A stretch of DNA of 64,000 bases from Sulfitobacter sp. W027 (GTDB lineage: Bacteria > Pseudomonadota > Alphaproteobacteria > Rhodobacterales > Rhodobacteraceae). Shown piece after piece: positions 26,641 to 37,746 of the stretch. The translations under genes and the position numbers were made by a program. The notes below the pieces were generated by a model. The model worked only from the letters and a program-made list of their open reading frames with translations. It had not been told where the DNA came from and made no database searches. The stretch lies in NCBI RefSeq assembly GCF_025143985.1, contig NZ_CP083564.1:372001-436000 (forward strand), read 5' to 3'. Position 1 is the first letter of the stretch. Each line of letters begins with the position of its first letter.

Positions 26641-27639
26641 TCAACGTTGTGCGCCCAGCATTGCCAGACGGATAAAGGCCCGCTCGACCAAAGCCAGCGC
26701 CGGGGCGTGCTGCCCGGCAGAGCGCAGCTTGAGGTCGGTTTCGGTCAGCACCGCAAGCGCCGTCTCAAGCTTGACCGCGCCCCAGTTGCGAGCCTGCCGC
26801 ATCGCGCGGTCGCGGTCACGCACACCGTAGATCGGCGCGCCGGGGTTGGCAGCGATGCGGTAGAGGGTGCGGAAATGACGGGTGGCCATGATGATCAAGG
26901 TCACGGCGTTGACGCCTTGGCCTTGCAGCTTGCTCATCACCGGACCGATCTCGGCGGCGCGGGTTTCGGCCACGACATGCAAGATGTCGTCCACCTCGGC
27001 CTCGGTCGAGGTGGGGGCGCAGGCGGCGATGTCATCAAGGCCAATAGGGGTGGAATCGTTCAGCTTGTAGAGCGTGATTTTTTCCAGCGTCTGGCGGAAA
27101 TCGCCCGGATCGAGCGTGCGGGCCAGATCGCTCAGCGCGGCCATGGCATCGGCTTCGGGCGTGAGGCCCGCGTCTTTCAGCATCTGTTCAATCTCCGCCC
27201 GGTCGGGCGGGTTGTCGTAGATCGGCGTGGCATAGGCGTTGGGGTGGCTCTCAAAAGCCTTGAGCACCTTGGACGTCTTTTTCAGATCGCCCGCAGTGAC
27301 GATGATCTGCGCGTCACCCAGTTGCCACTCCTTCAGCGCGTCGAGCAGGATTTTAGCGATGTTGTCATTAGCCTCTTCCACCAGCGCGGCACGCGGGCCG
27401 GGGAAAAAGCCGACGGCCTTGATCGCATCCAGCAGCATCGCCGGATCGCGGCGCAATTCACCTGCGGGCATCCGGGTCAGACGCATCTCCTCTTCGGCGT
27501 TGGCGCCAAGCAGGTTTTTCAGGAATTCCTGCCGTTTCAAGGCCACGCGCATGGCATCGCTGCCGTAGATCAAAAGCCCCGTCCGCGCGGGATCAGGCCG
27601 CGCGAAATAGGGTTTCGCCTCGCGCGGGGTGAGCTTCAT
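26641..27639 (-). CDS. holA: DNA polymerase III delta subunit HolA
   Basis: This 332-residue protein is the clamp-loader delta subunit, which opens the sliding clamp ring. The Y-G-S-D-A segment, F-F-P-G-P-R-A-A-L-V-E, the R-L-T-R-M-P-A region and the C-terminal helical collar domain match the family. It overlaps lptE by 4 bases, the usual gene order (leuS-lptE-holA) in proteobacteria. Confidence 0.88.
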   Translation of the reverse strand: MKLTPREAKPYFARPDPARTGLLIYGSDAMRVALKRQEFLKNLLGANAEEEMRLTRMPAGELRRDPAMLLDAIKAVGFFPGPRAALVEEANDNIAKILLDALKEWQLGDAQIIVTAGDLKKTSKVLKAFESHPNAYATPIYDNPPDRAEIEQMLKDAGLTPEADAMAALSDLARTLDPGDFRQTLEKITLYKLNDSTPIGLDDIAACAPTSTEAEVDDILHVVAETRAAEIGPVMSKLQGQGVNAVTLIIMATRHFRTLYRIAANPGAPIYGVRDRDRAMRQARNWGAVKLETALAVLTETDLKLRSAGQHAPALALVERAFIRLAMLGAQR

Positions 27640-28122
27640 TGCGGCAAGTCAGCCGCATAAAGGCGGCTCACGACGAGGTCAGCCAGAATCACCATCAGGC
27701 GTTCCTGCGCGTCCAACTCGGCGGCGCGGGTGGCGACGGTGGTGCCGGTGGCGGAATAGCCGGTGAAGCTTTCGACCTTGCCCGAAGTCACGATCTGCCC
27801 GCTGTCGAGGTCGCGCAGGGCGTAAGAGGTGGTGCCAAGCAGGTTATAGCGCCGGGTGTTGCCTTCGCTGTCAATGGCCAGACCGTCCTCAGAAGTCGTG
27901 GTGGTCAGCGCCAAACCCCAGCGGGGCGTGGCCGCGCGGCCTAAACGGCTTTCCACCTCACGCACCAGAAAATAGCCAAAGCGGTCTTCCGGCGCATCCA
28001 CCAACACGCGGTTTTGCAAAGCCGTGCCCGCGCCGCCGGGGCCATAGAGTGGCTCGAACCCGCAGGCAGCGAGCGCCAGCAGGGGCAGGGCCGCTAGGAA
28101 GCGGCGGCGCGAGGGGGTGGCT

Positions 28123-28136
<14 letters not shown>
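27636..28136 (-). CDS. lptE: LPS-assembly lipoprotein LptE
   Basis: This 166-residue lipoprotein has R-R-R-F-L and a lipobox ending at C25 (A-L-A-A-C), followed by the G-F-E-P-L-Y-G motif typical of LptE. It is the plug and chaperone of the outer-membrane LPS translocon LptD. It overlaps leuS by 14 bases and holA by 4, so translation of the three is coupled. Confidence 0.9.
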
Positions 28137-30669
<2,533 letters not shown>

Positions 30670-30690
30670 GACGGGGACCTTATGACATGA

Positions 30691-30727
30691 AAAACGCCGG
30701 GCTGCTGCTTTCACAAGGCCCGGCGTT
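30691..30727 (-). terminator. Intrinsic terminator between DUF3576 gene and leuS
   Basis: AACGCCGGGC (30693-30702) and GCCCGGCGTT (30718-30727) form a 10-bp stem; on the minus strand it is followed by a run of T. It ends the DUF3576 transcript about 22 bases before the leuS start, so leuS needs read-through or its own promoter. Confidence 0.75.
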
Positions 30728-30751
30728 GAAAACGTGTTGAGTTAAGCGGGC

Positions 30752-31246
30752 TCAGAATTTGCTGTCGGACACGCGCATCTCCCGCGCCCGGCTGAGGATC
30801 GCATCCTCCACCGCGCGGGTCGTGGCCCGTGCCACGGGCTGACCGCCAGAGGTTTGCAGCGCCACGTTGAGCGACCGCGCATCCAGTGCCGGATCGTCGA
30901 TCAGCACGGTCGCGCGATAGGCGCGGCCACCGCCCGGCGGGGTGCCGTAGCCCGTGACGATCACGCCGGTGAAGGGATCGACTGATTGCACCGGCAGGAA
31001 GTTCAGCACTTCAAGCGAGGCCGACCACAGGTATTTGTTCACCGAAACGCTGGTATCCGTATTCTTGCGATTGAAAATCGACCAAATCGTGTTTTCCGGA
31101 TTGGTCTCAATGTTATTGGGGTTGTTCGAGTTGGTATACTGATCGGGCCGTTCCGTGGCCGGGCTGCCAAAGCCCCCACCACAGGCGGTGAGAGCGCTAA
31201 GCGCCAGAACGGAGATTGCCATCTTGCAAGCGGTACGAAGGGCCAT
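30752..31246 (-). CDS. DUF3576 lipoprotein
   Basis: This 164-residue protein has a lipobox ending at C22 (L-T-A-C) followed by Gly residues. An Asn-rich linker (about 38-55) precedes the DUF3576 core with W-S-I-F-N-R, V-N-K-Y-L-W-S-A-S-L-E-V and the conserved P-G-G-G-R-A-Y-R-A-T-V. The family is alphaproteobacterial, of unknown function and probably in the outer membrane. AAAGGAA lies upstream of ATG 31246. It diverges from the porin gene. Confidence 0.85.
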   Translation of the reverse strand: MALRTACKMAISVLALSALTACGGGFGSPATERPDQYTNSNNPNNIETNPENTIWSIFNRKNTDTSVSVNKYLWSASLEVLNFLPVQSVDPFTGVIVTGYGTPPGGGRAYRATVLIDDPALDARSLNVALQTSGGQPVARATTRAVEDAILSRAREMRVSDSKF

Positions 31247-31526
31247 TGCAGCTTTCCTTTGCCTGTTTGCGCTCCGGTCTATCCAAGCGGGCCCTTATCG
31301 GCAAGGTCTATGTCATAGGAGCCTGCTGGCTGGCGATGGGCACCGCTAAAGGGGCTGCTGCAACCGTGGGGCGGCGAAACTGTGGCATAGCTGCACCAAC
31401 CCCGGCGACATTGAGGGTGGGGGGCGCGTGAACCTTGCCAAGTGCAGGGCATTGGGGGCAAACACCCTTCATACCCTTACCGGATTCCCCGGTCTGGGCA
31501 TATGAATTCAAACCGAGGGAAAACTC

Positions 31527-32477
31527 ATGAAAAAAGTTCTCTTCGCTACAACAGCCCTGGTTGCGACCGCCGGTGTAGCAGCAGCAGACGTAACATTCGG
31601 CGGCTACGGCCGTTTTGGTGTTCTGTACAACGACACAGCAGCAGGCGACTCCACAGACGTCACCAGCCGTTTCCGTCTGCAGATCGACGCGACAGCTGAG
31701 TCCGACGCTGGCGTTGTTGTTGGTGCCCGTGCACGTATCCAGCAGAACAACTCCGATGAGCAGCAGTCGATCAACGCTGGTCCCGACAACATTCTCGGCA
31801 CAGCTGACGACTTCGCAGAAAATGCTGGTCCCGCAGGCACAGGCATCAACGGCGTTCGTTTCTTCGCTCGTTCCGGTGGCTTTGAAGTCGGCGTTGGCAA
31901 CATCTTCGGTGCTCTGGAATCCATGCCGGGTCAGTACCCGATCGACCTCGGCCTGACCGGCCTGGGCTATGACTACACCGCCTACGACGGCAACGGCGAC
32001 GCATACTCCTCCGGTGGTAACGGCGCAGCTGGCTCCAACGGTGTAGAAGTCATGTACTCCGCTGGTGACCTGGCAGTGCACGTGTCGGCTTCCGACGACA
32101 ATGACCGCGTTGCCGGTTATGTCGCTTACACATGGAGCGGCTGGACCTTCGCGGTTGGTGGTCAAGACTCCGACGACGCAGGCGACACCGAGTTCACAGC
32201 GACAGCTGGCGGTTCCTTCGGCATCGCCGACGTGACCCTGGCGTTTGCTGACAACGGCACCAACGGTGACCGTATCGTTCTGGCCGGTCGTTTCGACGTT
32301 GGCGCAGCGACAGACGTTGAAGTCTATGTTGCTGACCAAGACGGCGCAGGCAACGACACCGGTTACGGCGTTGACTTCAACCACGACCTGGGCGGCGGCG
32401 TCTCCCTGCGTGGTGGTGTTGCTCACCGTTTCAACGGCGACGACCGTGCCGACATGGGTGTTCGCTTCAACTTCTAA
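31527..32477 (+). CDS. Rhodobacter-type outer-membrane porin
   Basis: This 316-residue protein has a signal peptide (about 1-20, V-A-A-A-D) and alternating amphipathic beta strands rich in Gly, Asp and aromatic residues, ending in the outer-membrane beta-signal V-R-F-N-F. It matches the alphaproteobacterial porin family with a 16-strand trimeric barrel for passive solute diffusion. Codon use is strongly skewed to GCA, GCT, GTT, CGT, TCC and GAC compared with neighbours, which indicates very high expression. It has a GAGGGAAA site and its own terminator, so it is a monocistronic gene. Confidence 0.92.
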   Translation: MKKVLFATTALVATAGVAAADVTFGGYGRFGVLYNDTAAGDSTDVTSRFRLQIDATAESDAGVVVGARARIQQNNSDEQQSINAGPDNILGTADDFAENAGPAGTGINGVRFFARSGGFEVGVGNIFGALESMPGQYPIDLGLTGLGYDYTAYDGNGDAYSSGGNGAAGSNGVEVMYSAGDLAVHVSASDDNDRVAGYVAYTWSGWTFAVGGQDSDDAGDTEFTATAGGSFGIADVTLAFADNGTNGDRIVLAGRFDVGAATDVEVYVADQDGAGNDTGYGVDFNHDLGGGVSLRGGVAHRFNGDDRADMGVRFNF

Positions 32478-32501
32478 GTTGAACGACATACTCTGAATAT
32501 T

Positions 32502-32530
32502 GGGGCAGGCCTTTCGGTCTGCCCCTTTTC
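32502..32530 (+). terminator. Intrinsic terminator of the porin gene
   Basis: GGGGCAG (32502-32508) and CTGCCCC (32519-32525) enclose a 10-base loop and are followed by TTTTCTTTT. It lies 25 bases after the porin stop and separates it from the YggS gene. Confidence 0.85.
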
Positions 32531-32579
32531 TTTTGCCCGGTGCTGGTGTTTTCTGCGCGCCTGACATGGAGGGCCGAAA

Positions 32580-33233
32580 ATGAGTCTCAGCGACATCCAA
32601 CACCGCATCACGACAGCCGAAGCCGATGCAGGCCGCGCGGCGGGGTCGGTCACCTTGATCGCCGTCAGCAAGGTTCAGCCTGACGCCCGCGTGCGTGCGG
32701 TCTTGGAAGAAGGCCACCGTTCGTTCGGTGAGAACCGCGTGCAGGAAGCGGCGGGCAAATGGCCCGGTTTCCGTGAAGATTTCGACGGCATTGACCTGCA
32801 CCTCATCGGCCCCTTGCAGTCCAACAAGGTCCGTCAGGCGATGGAACTGGCCGAGGCGATCCACACGGTAGACCGTCCCAAACTGGCCAAGACCATCGCG
32901 CGCTTGGCGCAGGAGATTGGCCGCTGCCCTGATCTGTTCATTCAGGTCAACACGGGTGAAGAAGATCAGAAAGCCGGGGTGATGCCCCGCGAGGCAGATG
33001 ACTTCATCGCCGAATGCCGGGCGCTGGACCTGCCGATCAAGGGGTTGATGTGTATTCCCCCGGTAGATGAGGCGCCATCGCTGCACTTCGCAATGCTCGC
33101 CAAGATCGCCGCACGCAACGATCTGAACGGCCTTTCGATGGGCATGAGCAGTGACTTTGAGCAGGCCATTGCCCTTGGAGCGACCCATGTCCGCGTCGGC
33201 TCTGCTATCTTTGGTGAACGGGTTAGCGAATAA
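32580..33233 (+). CDS. YggS/PLPBP family pyridoxal-phosphate homeostasis protein
   Basis: This 217-residue alanine-racemase-fold protein binds pyridoxal phosphate through the Lys of A-V-S-K. Other motifs are G-E-N-R-V-Q-E, L-I-G-P-L-Q-S-N-K and the phosphate site S-M-G-M-S-S-D-F-E. Known members manage free PLP and amino-acid pools and have no clear enzymatic activity. It is convergent with the L,D-transpeptidase gene, overlapping by 11 bases. Confidence 0.92.
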   Translation: MSLSDIQHRITTAEADAGRAAGSVTLIAVSKVQPDARVRAVLEEGHRSFGENRVQEAAGKWPGFREDFDGIDLHLIGPLQSNKVRQAMELAEAIHTVDRPKLAKTIARLAQEIGRCPDLFIQVNTGEEDQKAGVMPREADDFIAECRALDLPIKGLMCIPPVDEAPSLHFAMLAKIAARNDLNGLSMGMSSDFEQAIALGATHVRVGSAIFGERVSE

Positions 33234-33717
33234 TCAGCCGCGTTGCCGGGCCCACCCGCGCGGCGATGTGGTGCAAATTCCCGCGTGAAAAAGCGATGCA
33301 GCCCTCGGTCGGATATCCCGGACGCCGCCACTGATGGACAAAAATCGCGGAGCCACGTCCAGCTTCGGCTTCCGGCCAGTTCCAATCGGTCAGGATCACC
33401 AGATCATAGAGCGGATCCGCCCGCTGCAGCGCCTCGTGGCTATGGTCATAGGGGGCGCGGACACGGTGGTTGTAATCGGGTTGACCACTGGCGTCGGACC
33501 ACAGGTCGCGCGGGCCGATAGGCTGCGCCCAAGCGCTCGGGGCAGTGATACGGTCAGGCCGATAGAGCATCCCCACCAAACGATGCACCCCGCGCGGCGT
33601 AGCCCCGTCGCCTTCGCGTTTGTCATGGGTCAGACCGCCCTTGCCAATACTACAGGCATAGCGCCGCCCCTGAAATCGCAGGCCCGTCGGCGTCAAAACC
33701 ATGTCATTCGGCGTCAC
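33223..33717 (-). CDS. L,D-transpeptidase (YkuD) family protein
   Basis: This 164-residue protein is a stand-alone YkuD catalytic domain with the His of F-V-H-Q-W and the catalytic Cys of T-E-G-C-I-A-F, a variant of the usual S-H-G-C. No signal peptide is visible, which is common in this short alphaproteobacterial subgroup, so location is uncertain. The likely start is GTG 33717, overlapping the ribA stop (GTGA); ATG 33702 is also possible. It may cross-link or modify peptidoglycan stems. Confidence 0.83.
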   Translation of the reverse strand: MTPNDMVLTPTGLRFQGRRYACSIGKGGLTHDKREGDGATPRGVHRLVGMLYRPDRITAPSAWAQPIGPRDLWSDASGQPDYNHRVRAPYDHSHEALQRADPLYDLVILTDWNWPEAEAGRGSAIFVHQWRRPGYPTEGCIAFSRGNLHHIAARVGPATRLIIR

Positions 33718-34805
33718 AGAAGATGCCCCGATTTCGCGGCCTTGGTAGCCAGATAGGCGCTGTTGTGGCGGTTCTCGCCCACCGCTAATGGCACCCGTTC
33801 GGTGACGGCAACGCCGCTTTGCTCCATCATGCCCACTTTGCGCGGGTTGTTGGTCAGCAACCGGACGGCGGAGAAACCCATCGACCGCAGAATGTCCGCG
33901 CCGAGGCGGAAGTCGCGCTCATCATCCTCAAAGCCGAGGCGGTGATTGGCTTCAACCGTGTCAAAACCCTGATCCTGCAAAGAATAGGCGCGCATCTTGT
34001 TGGCAAGGCCGATGCCGCGCCCCTCTTGATTGAGGTAGAGCAACACGCCGTTGCCTTCGCCGCCCATCTGCGCCAGTGCCGCGCGAAGCTGTGGGCCGCA
34101 GTCGCATTTCAGGCTGCCCATCAGATCGCCGGTAAAACAGGCTGAGTGCAGACGGCAGAGAACGGGCGTGTTGCGGGCAGGGCGGCCAATCTCGATGGCG
34201 TAGTGTTCTTCGCCGCCGTCCTCGGGGCGGAAGATATGCAAACGACCCGCCTCAGACACCTCCATCGGCAGGCGGGCGTTGACCACCGGATGCAGGGCGC
34301 TGCGCCGCGCAAGGATCGGGGCGGCAGCGGCGAGGTCGATCAGGGTCAGCCCGTGCAGACGCGCGAAGTCTGCGCCCTGCGGCAGATCGAGCACCAACGC
34401 AGCAGGCAGCATTCGCGCGGCTTTTACCAAATCAAGCGCGGCGCTATGCGCGGTCGTATCACCGCCCCGCGCGGTCTGCAGCGGACCTTTCATCGGGGCG
34501 CGCAGGTCATCCGCCGGATCAGCGATGCTTTGCACCCAAGCCGGTGTCGCGCCGTGGGGCAGCAGCACGCGGGCCAGTTGGCCATCATAGGCGCGGGCTT
34601 TCAGCGTTTCGGCTCGCCGCGCGGTGATTGCTAGCACGGGCGCTCCTCCCAAGGCCAACACATCCGCAAGGCGCTGTGCGGTCAGCGTCTCCGCCGCCAG
34701 CACGAGGGCGGCCTGCGTCCCATCCGCCAAAACCACGGGCACGCCCATGCGTAAATCGGCCCGCGCACGCGCCAGTTGTTCGGTGATGTCCGGGGCGAAA
34801 CTCAT
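33714..34805 (-). CDS. ribA: GTP cyclohydrolase II RibA with degenerate RibB-like N-terminal domain
   Basis: This 363-residue protein makes the first committed riboflavin intermediate from GTP. The C-terminal half has the zinc Cys residues in H-S-A-C-F-T-G-D and L-K-C-D-C-G, and the active-site L-N-Q-E-G-R-G-I-G-L. The N-terminal half (about residues 1-160) resembles a RibB-like domain but lacks its acidic catalytic motifs, so it is probably structural. ATG 34805 was chosen over an upstream TTG at 34817. It is coupled to the L,D-transpeptidase gene. Confidence 0.88.
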   Translation of the reverse strand: MSFAPDITEQLARARADLRMGVPVVLADGTQAALVLAAETLTAQRLADVLALGGAPVLAITARRAETLKARAYDGQLARVLLPHGATPAWVQSIADPADDLRAPMKGPLQTARGGDTTAHSAALDLVKAARMLPAALVLDLPQGADFARLHGLTLIDLAAAAPILARRSALHPVVNARLPMEVSEAGRLHIFRPEDGGEEHYAIEIGRPARNTPVLCRLHSACFTGDLMGSLKCDCGPQLRAALAQMGGEGNGVLLYLNQEGRGIGLANKMRAYSLQDQGFDTVEANHRLGFEDDERDFRLGADILRSMGFSAVRLLTNNPRKVGMMEQSGVAVTERVPLAVGENRHNSAYLATKAAKSGHLL

Positions 34806-34967
34806 GTTTTGTTGCAACTCCGCAAAGGCTTCAGCGTTTATCTAAGTTATATCCAAAGGAATTGAAACATTTCACGCTTTGTTGACACGAGGCTGTGAGA
34901 CAGTGGTCACATCCCTTGTCGGACACCGTGCCGAAGCGCATGTATAAGACAACAGACGGAGAGATAG

Positions 34968-35654
34968 ATGGCCCAGCTTAAGAAAATCCTGCTCGTTGAT
35001 GATGACGATGACCTGCGCGAAGCGCTAAGCGAACAGCTGATCATGACCGAGGATTTCGACGTTTTCGAAGCCGCCAACGGCACCGAGGCGATGACCAAAG
35101 CCAAAGAGGCGCTTTACGATTTGGTGATCCTTGATGTGGGCCTGCCGGACACCGATGGGCGCGAACTGTGTCGCTTGATGCGCAAGCAGGGGGTGAAAAG
35201 CCCGATCCTGATGCTGACGGGCCATGACACCGATGCAGATACGATCCTTGGCCTTGATGCCGGGGCGAATGATTACGTCACGAAGCCATTCAAATTCCCC
35301 GTCCTTTTGGCCCGCATCCGCGCGCAGTTGCGCCAGCACGAGCAGTCCGAAGACGCGGTGTTCCAGCTTGGGCCTTATACGTTCAAACCCGCGATGAAAG
35401 TGCTGACAACAGAGGACGACCGCAAGGTGCGTCTGACCGAGAAAGAGACCAATATCCTCAAATTCCTCTACCGCTCAACCGATGGTGTCGTGCCGCGCGA
35501 TGTGCTGTTGCACGAGGTCTGGGGCTATAACGCTGGCGTCACGACCCACACGCTTGAAACCCATATTTACCGACTGCGCCAGAAGATCGAGCCCGACCCT
35601 TCGAATGCCCGTTTGCTGGTGACGGAATCCGGCGGATATCGCCTGATGGCATAA
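34968..35654 (+). CDS. cenR: OmpR-family response regulator, CenR-like
   Basis: This 228-residue protein has a receiver domain (residues 1-120; acidic pocket D11-D13, phospho-acceptor D56, Lys in T-K-P-F) and a C-terminal winged helix with H-I-Y-R-L-R-Q-K-I and G-G-Y-R-L. Its D-D-D-D-D-L-R-E-A-L and T-I-L-G-L-D-A-G-A-N-D-Y segments resemble CenR, an essential cell-envelope regulator in Caulobacter and Rhodobacter. The kinase CenK is not adjacent. The identity as CenR is a resemblance, not proven. Confidence 0.85.
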   Translation: MAQLKKILLVDDDDDLREALSEQLIMTEDFDVFEAANGTEAMTKAKEALYDLVILDVGLPDTDGRELCRLMRKQGVKSPILMLTGHDTDADTILGLDAGANDYVTKPFKFPVLLARIRAQLRQHEQSEDAVFQLGPYTFKPAMKVLTTEDDRKVRLTEKETNILKFLYRSTDGVVPRDVLLHEVWGYNAGVTTHTLETHIYRLRQKIEPDPSNARLLVTESGGYRLMA

Positions 35655-35667
35655 AAACCGGGAACCA

Positions 35668-35763
35668 TTTCCAACCTATCTTGGTTGGAAACCCTGAGAG
35701 GCGGGGTTTTCATGACCCGCCACTCGGTTTGAAGCCCGACTTTTGTACCCGGGTAAAGGTACA
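35668..35763 (+). ncRNA. Cluster of three stem-loops after the cenR-like gene (possible 3'UTR-derived sRNA)
   Basis: Three consecutive dyads lie after the stop: TTTCCAACC/GGTTGGAAA (35668-35691, 6-base loop), GGCGGG/CCCGCC (35700-35721) and TGTACC/GGTACA (35744-35763). A single-stranded ACCTCCC segment at 35765-35771, complementary to Shine-Dalgarno sequences, lies between them and the terminator at 35781. The arrangement suggests a processed small RNA or a structured 3' UTR. No protein is encoded in the 291-base gap. Confidence 0.45.
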
Positions 35764-35780
35764 TACCTCCCTGTTGGACT

Positions 35781-35809
35781 GGCCGGGCCGTAGTGCCCGG
35801 CCTTTTTTT
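35781..35809 (+). terminator. Intrinsic terminator downstream of the cenR-like gene
   Basis: GGCCGGGC, a 6-base loop CGTAGT, then GCCCGGCC followed by seven T make a textbook rho-independent terminator. Confidence 0.92.
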
Positions 35810-35945
35810 ATCTAACGTCCATCTTCGGCCCCCGTACTTTGGGCCCTGTACATTGGCCCCCGCGACCTGTGCGCAGATTTCATCATGGCACCCCCGCGCC
35901 ACCCGCGTTACTGTGCCGACCTGATCCCAGACCGGAGCCTGCCCC

Positions 35946-36734
35946 ATGTCCTTTTCCCTCGCCACTTGGAACATCAACTCTGTCCGCCTGCGCGAGCCTT
36001 TGGTGCTGAAACTGCTGGCCGAACATGGGCCGGACGTGCTGTGCCTGCAGGAATGCAAAAGCCCCGTAGACAAAATCCCCGTCGAGGCGTTTCAAGCGGC
36101 GGGGTATACGCACATGGTGGCGCGCGGGCAGAAGGGCTACAACGGCGTGGCGATCCTGTCAAAACTGCCGCTGCTGGACGCGGGCGATCAGGACTTCGCC
36201 ATGCTGGGCCATGCCCGCCACGTGGCTGCCAAACTGGAAAACGGCACCACGATCCACAACTTCTACGTCCCCGCTGGCGGTGACAAACCCGACCGCGAGA
36301 TCAATGAGAAGTTTGGCCAAAAGCTCGATTACCTCTCGGAAATGCGCGATTGGTTTCACGGCGACAGACCCGAGAAGTCGATCCTTGTGGGTGATCTGAA
36401 CATCGCCCCGCGCGAGGATGACGTCTGGGACCACAAAAAACTGTTGAAGATCGTCAGCCACACCCCGGTCGAGGTCGAAGCGCTTGGCGCGGTGCAGGAT
36501 GCGGGCAATTGGGTCGACATCACTCGGCAGGACGTGCCGACGGGCAATCTCTATAGCTGGTGGTCCTACCGCGCCGCCGATTGGGATGCCGCTGATAAAG
36601 GCCGCAGGCTCGATCACATCTGGGCCACCTCTGATATCGCACAGGCCGGACACTCCAGCCATATCGTCCGCGATGCCCGCGGTTGGGAGAAACCCAGCGA
36701 CCACGCACCGGTTTTTGCCAGTTTTGACCTTTGA
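35946..36734 (+). CDS. xth: Exodeoxyribonuclease III
   Basis: This 262-residue protein of the exonuclease III family cleaves at abasic sites and removes 3' blocking groups in base-excision repair. Motifs are W-N-I-N-S-V-R at the start, L-C-L-Q-E-C-K with the metal Glu, G-D-L-N-I-A-P and S-D-H-A-P-V with the catalytic Asp-His. Length is normal. It is followed 55 bases later by the thioredoxin-TPR gene. Confidence 0.93.
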   Translation: MSFSLATWNINSVRLREPLVLKLLAEHGPDVLCLQECKSPVDKIPVEAFQAAGYTHMVARGQKGYNGVAILSKLPLLDAGDQDFAMLGHARHVAAKLENGTTIHNFYVPAGGDKPDREINEKFGQKLDYLSEMRDWFHGDRPEKSILVGDLNIAPREDDVWDHKKLLKIVSHTPVEVEALGAVQDAGNWVDITRQDVPTGNLYSWWSYRAADWDAADKGRRLDHIWATSDIAQAGHSSHIVRDARGWEKPSDHAPVFASFDL

Positions 36735-36789
36735 ATCGCGCCCCCGCGCGTCCATATAAAGCCAAACGCGATTTAGCGAGGATGACACA

Positions 36790-37719
36790 ATGATCGACCT
36801 GAACCTTTCCACTGGCGCCGCCAACGCTCCTGTAGACGCTGACCTGATCAAGGACACGACCGAAGCAACCTTTATGGCCGATGTGGTCGAAGCCTCGCAG
36901 ACCGTGCCGGTGATCGTCGATTTCTGGGCACCGTGGTGCGGCCCTTGTAAAACGCTCGGCCCAATGCTGGAAGACGCGGTTCGCGCGGCTAAGGGTGCGG
37001 TGAAAATGGTGAAGGTCGACGTCGATCAAGCCCAAGCGATTGCGGGGCAGTTGCAAATCCAATCGATTCCGACGGTCTATGCATTCTACAAAGGCCAACC
37101 CGTTGATGGTTTTCAAGGCGCGCTGCCGCAGTCCGAAATCAAGGCCTTCGTTGACCGCGTGGTGAAAGCCGGTGGCGGCGAAGCCCCCGGTGATACGCTG
37201 GCCGATGCCGTGGCCGCCGCCGAAGAGATGCTGGCCGAAGGCACCGCTACGGATGCAGCGCAGACCTTTGCTGCGATTTTGGAAGAAGACCCGATGAACG
37301 CCTCCGCCTATGGCGGCATGGTCCGGTCCTATATAGCGATGGGCGAGCTGGAGCAGGCCGAAGCCCTGTTGAACGGTGCGCCGATTGAGATTTCCAAGGC
37401 TCCCGAACTCGAAGCGGCCCATGCCCAGTTGCAACTGGCACATCAGGCTGCGGATGCAGGCCCCGTGGCCGAGTTGACCGAGAAGGTCGAAGCCAATCCC
37501 GACGACCATCAGGCGCGGTTCGATCTGGCCCAAGCGCTTTACGCGCAGAACGATGCTGAAGCCGCTGTCGATCACCTGTTGGAACTGTTCCGTCGGGATC
37601 GCGAGTGGAATGACAGCGCCGCCAAAATGCAGCTTTTCACCATTTTCGAGGCGCTTAAACCCAATGATCCGGTGGTGCTCAATGGCCGTCGTAAACTGTC
37701 GTCAATGATATTTGCCTGA
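36790..37719 (+). CDS. Thioredoxin-TPR protein (CnoX/YbbN-like)
   Basis: This 309-residue cytoplasmic protein has an N-terminal thioredoxin domain (residues about 20-125) with an intact redox site C50-G-P-C53, then four or so helical TPR-like repeats to the C-terminus. E. coli CnoX protects chaperonin clients from oxidation but lacks a full CxxC; the CGPC here suggests it can also act as a disulfide reductase. It may be co-transcribed with the Lon-N and Trm112 genes, 27 bases downstream. Confidence 0.9.
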   Translation: MIDLNLSTGAANAPVDADLIKDTTEATFMADVVEASQTVPVIVDFWAPWCGPCKTLGPMLEDAVRAAKGAVKMVKVDVDQAQAIAGQLQIQSIPTVYAFYKGQPVDGFQGALPQSEIKAFVDRVVKAGGGEAPGDTLADAVAAAEEMLAEGTATDAAQTFAAILEEDPMNASAYGGMVRSYIAMGELEQAEALLNGAPIEISKAPELEAAHAQLQLAHQAADAGPVAELTEKVEANPDDHQARFDLAQALYAQNDAEAAVDHLLELFRRDREWNDSAAKMQLFTIFEALKPNDPVVLNGRRKLSSMIFA

Positions 37720-37746
37720 GGAGACGGGCGCACTAAGTCCCTTGTC

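Noticed and set aside
31308..33188. Open frame of 626 codons on the minus strand, antisense to porin and YggS
   Set aside because: It is a shadow: the porin and YggS frames on the plus strand have clear signal peptide, family motifs, ribosome-binding sites and a terminator. The antisense product is Val/Cys/Thr-rich with no family pattern, and stays open because of the porin's skewed codons.
34882..34948. TTGACA at 34882-34887 and TATAAG at 34943-34948 as a cenR promoter
   Set aside because: The two boxes are too far apart to be one sigma-70 promoter, and neither has a good partner at 16-18 bases.
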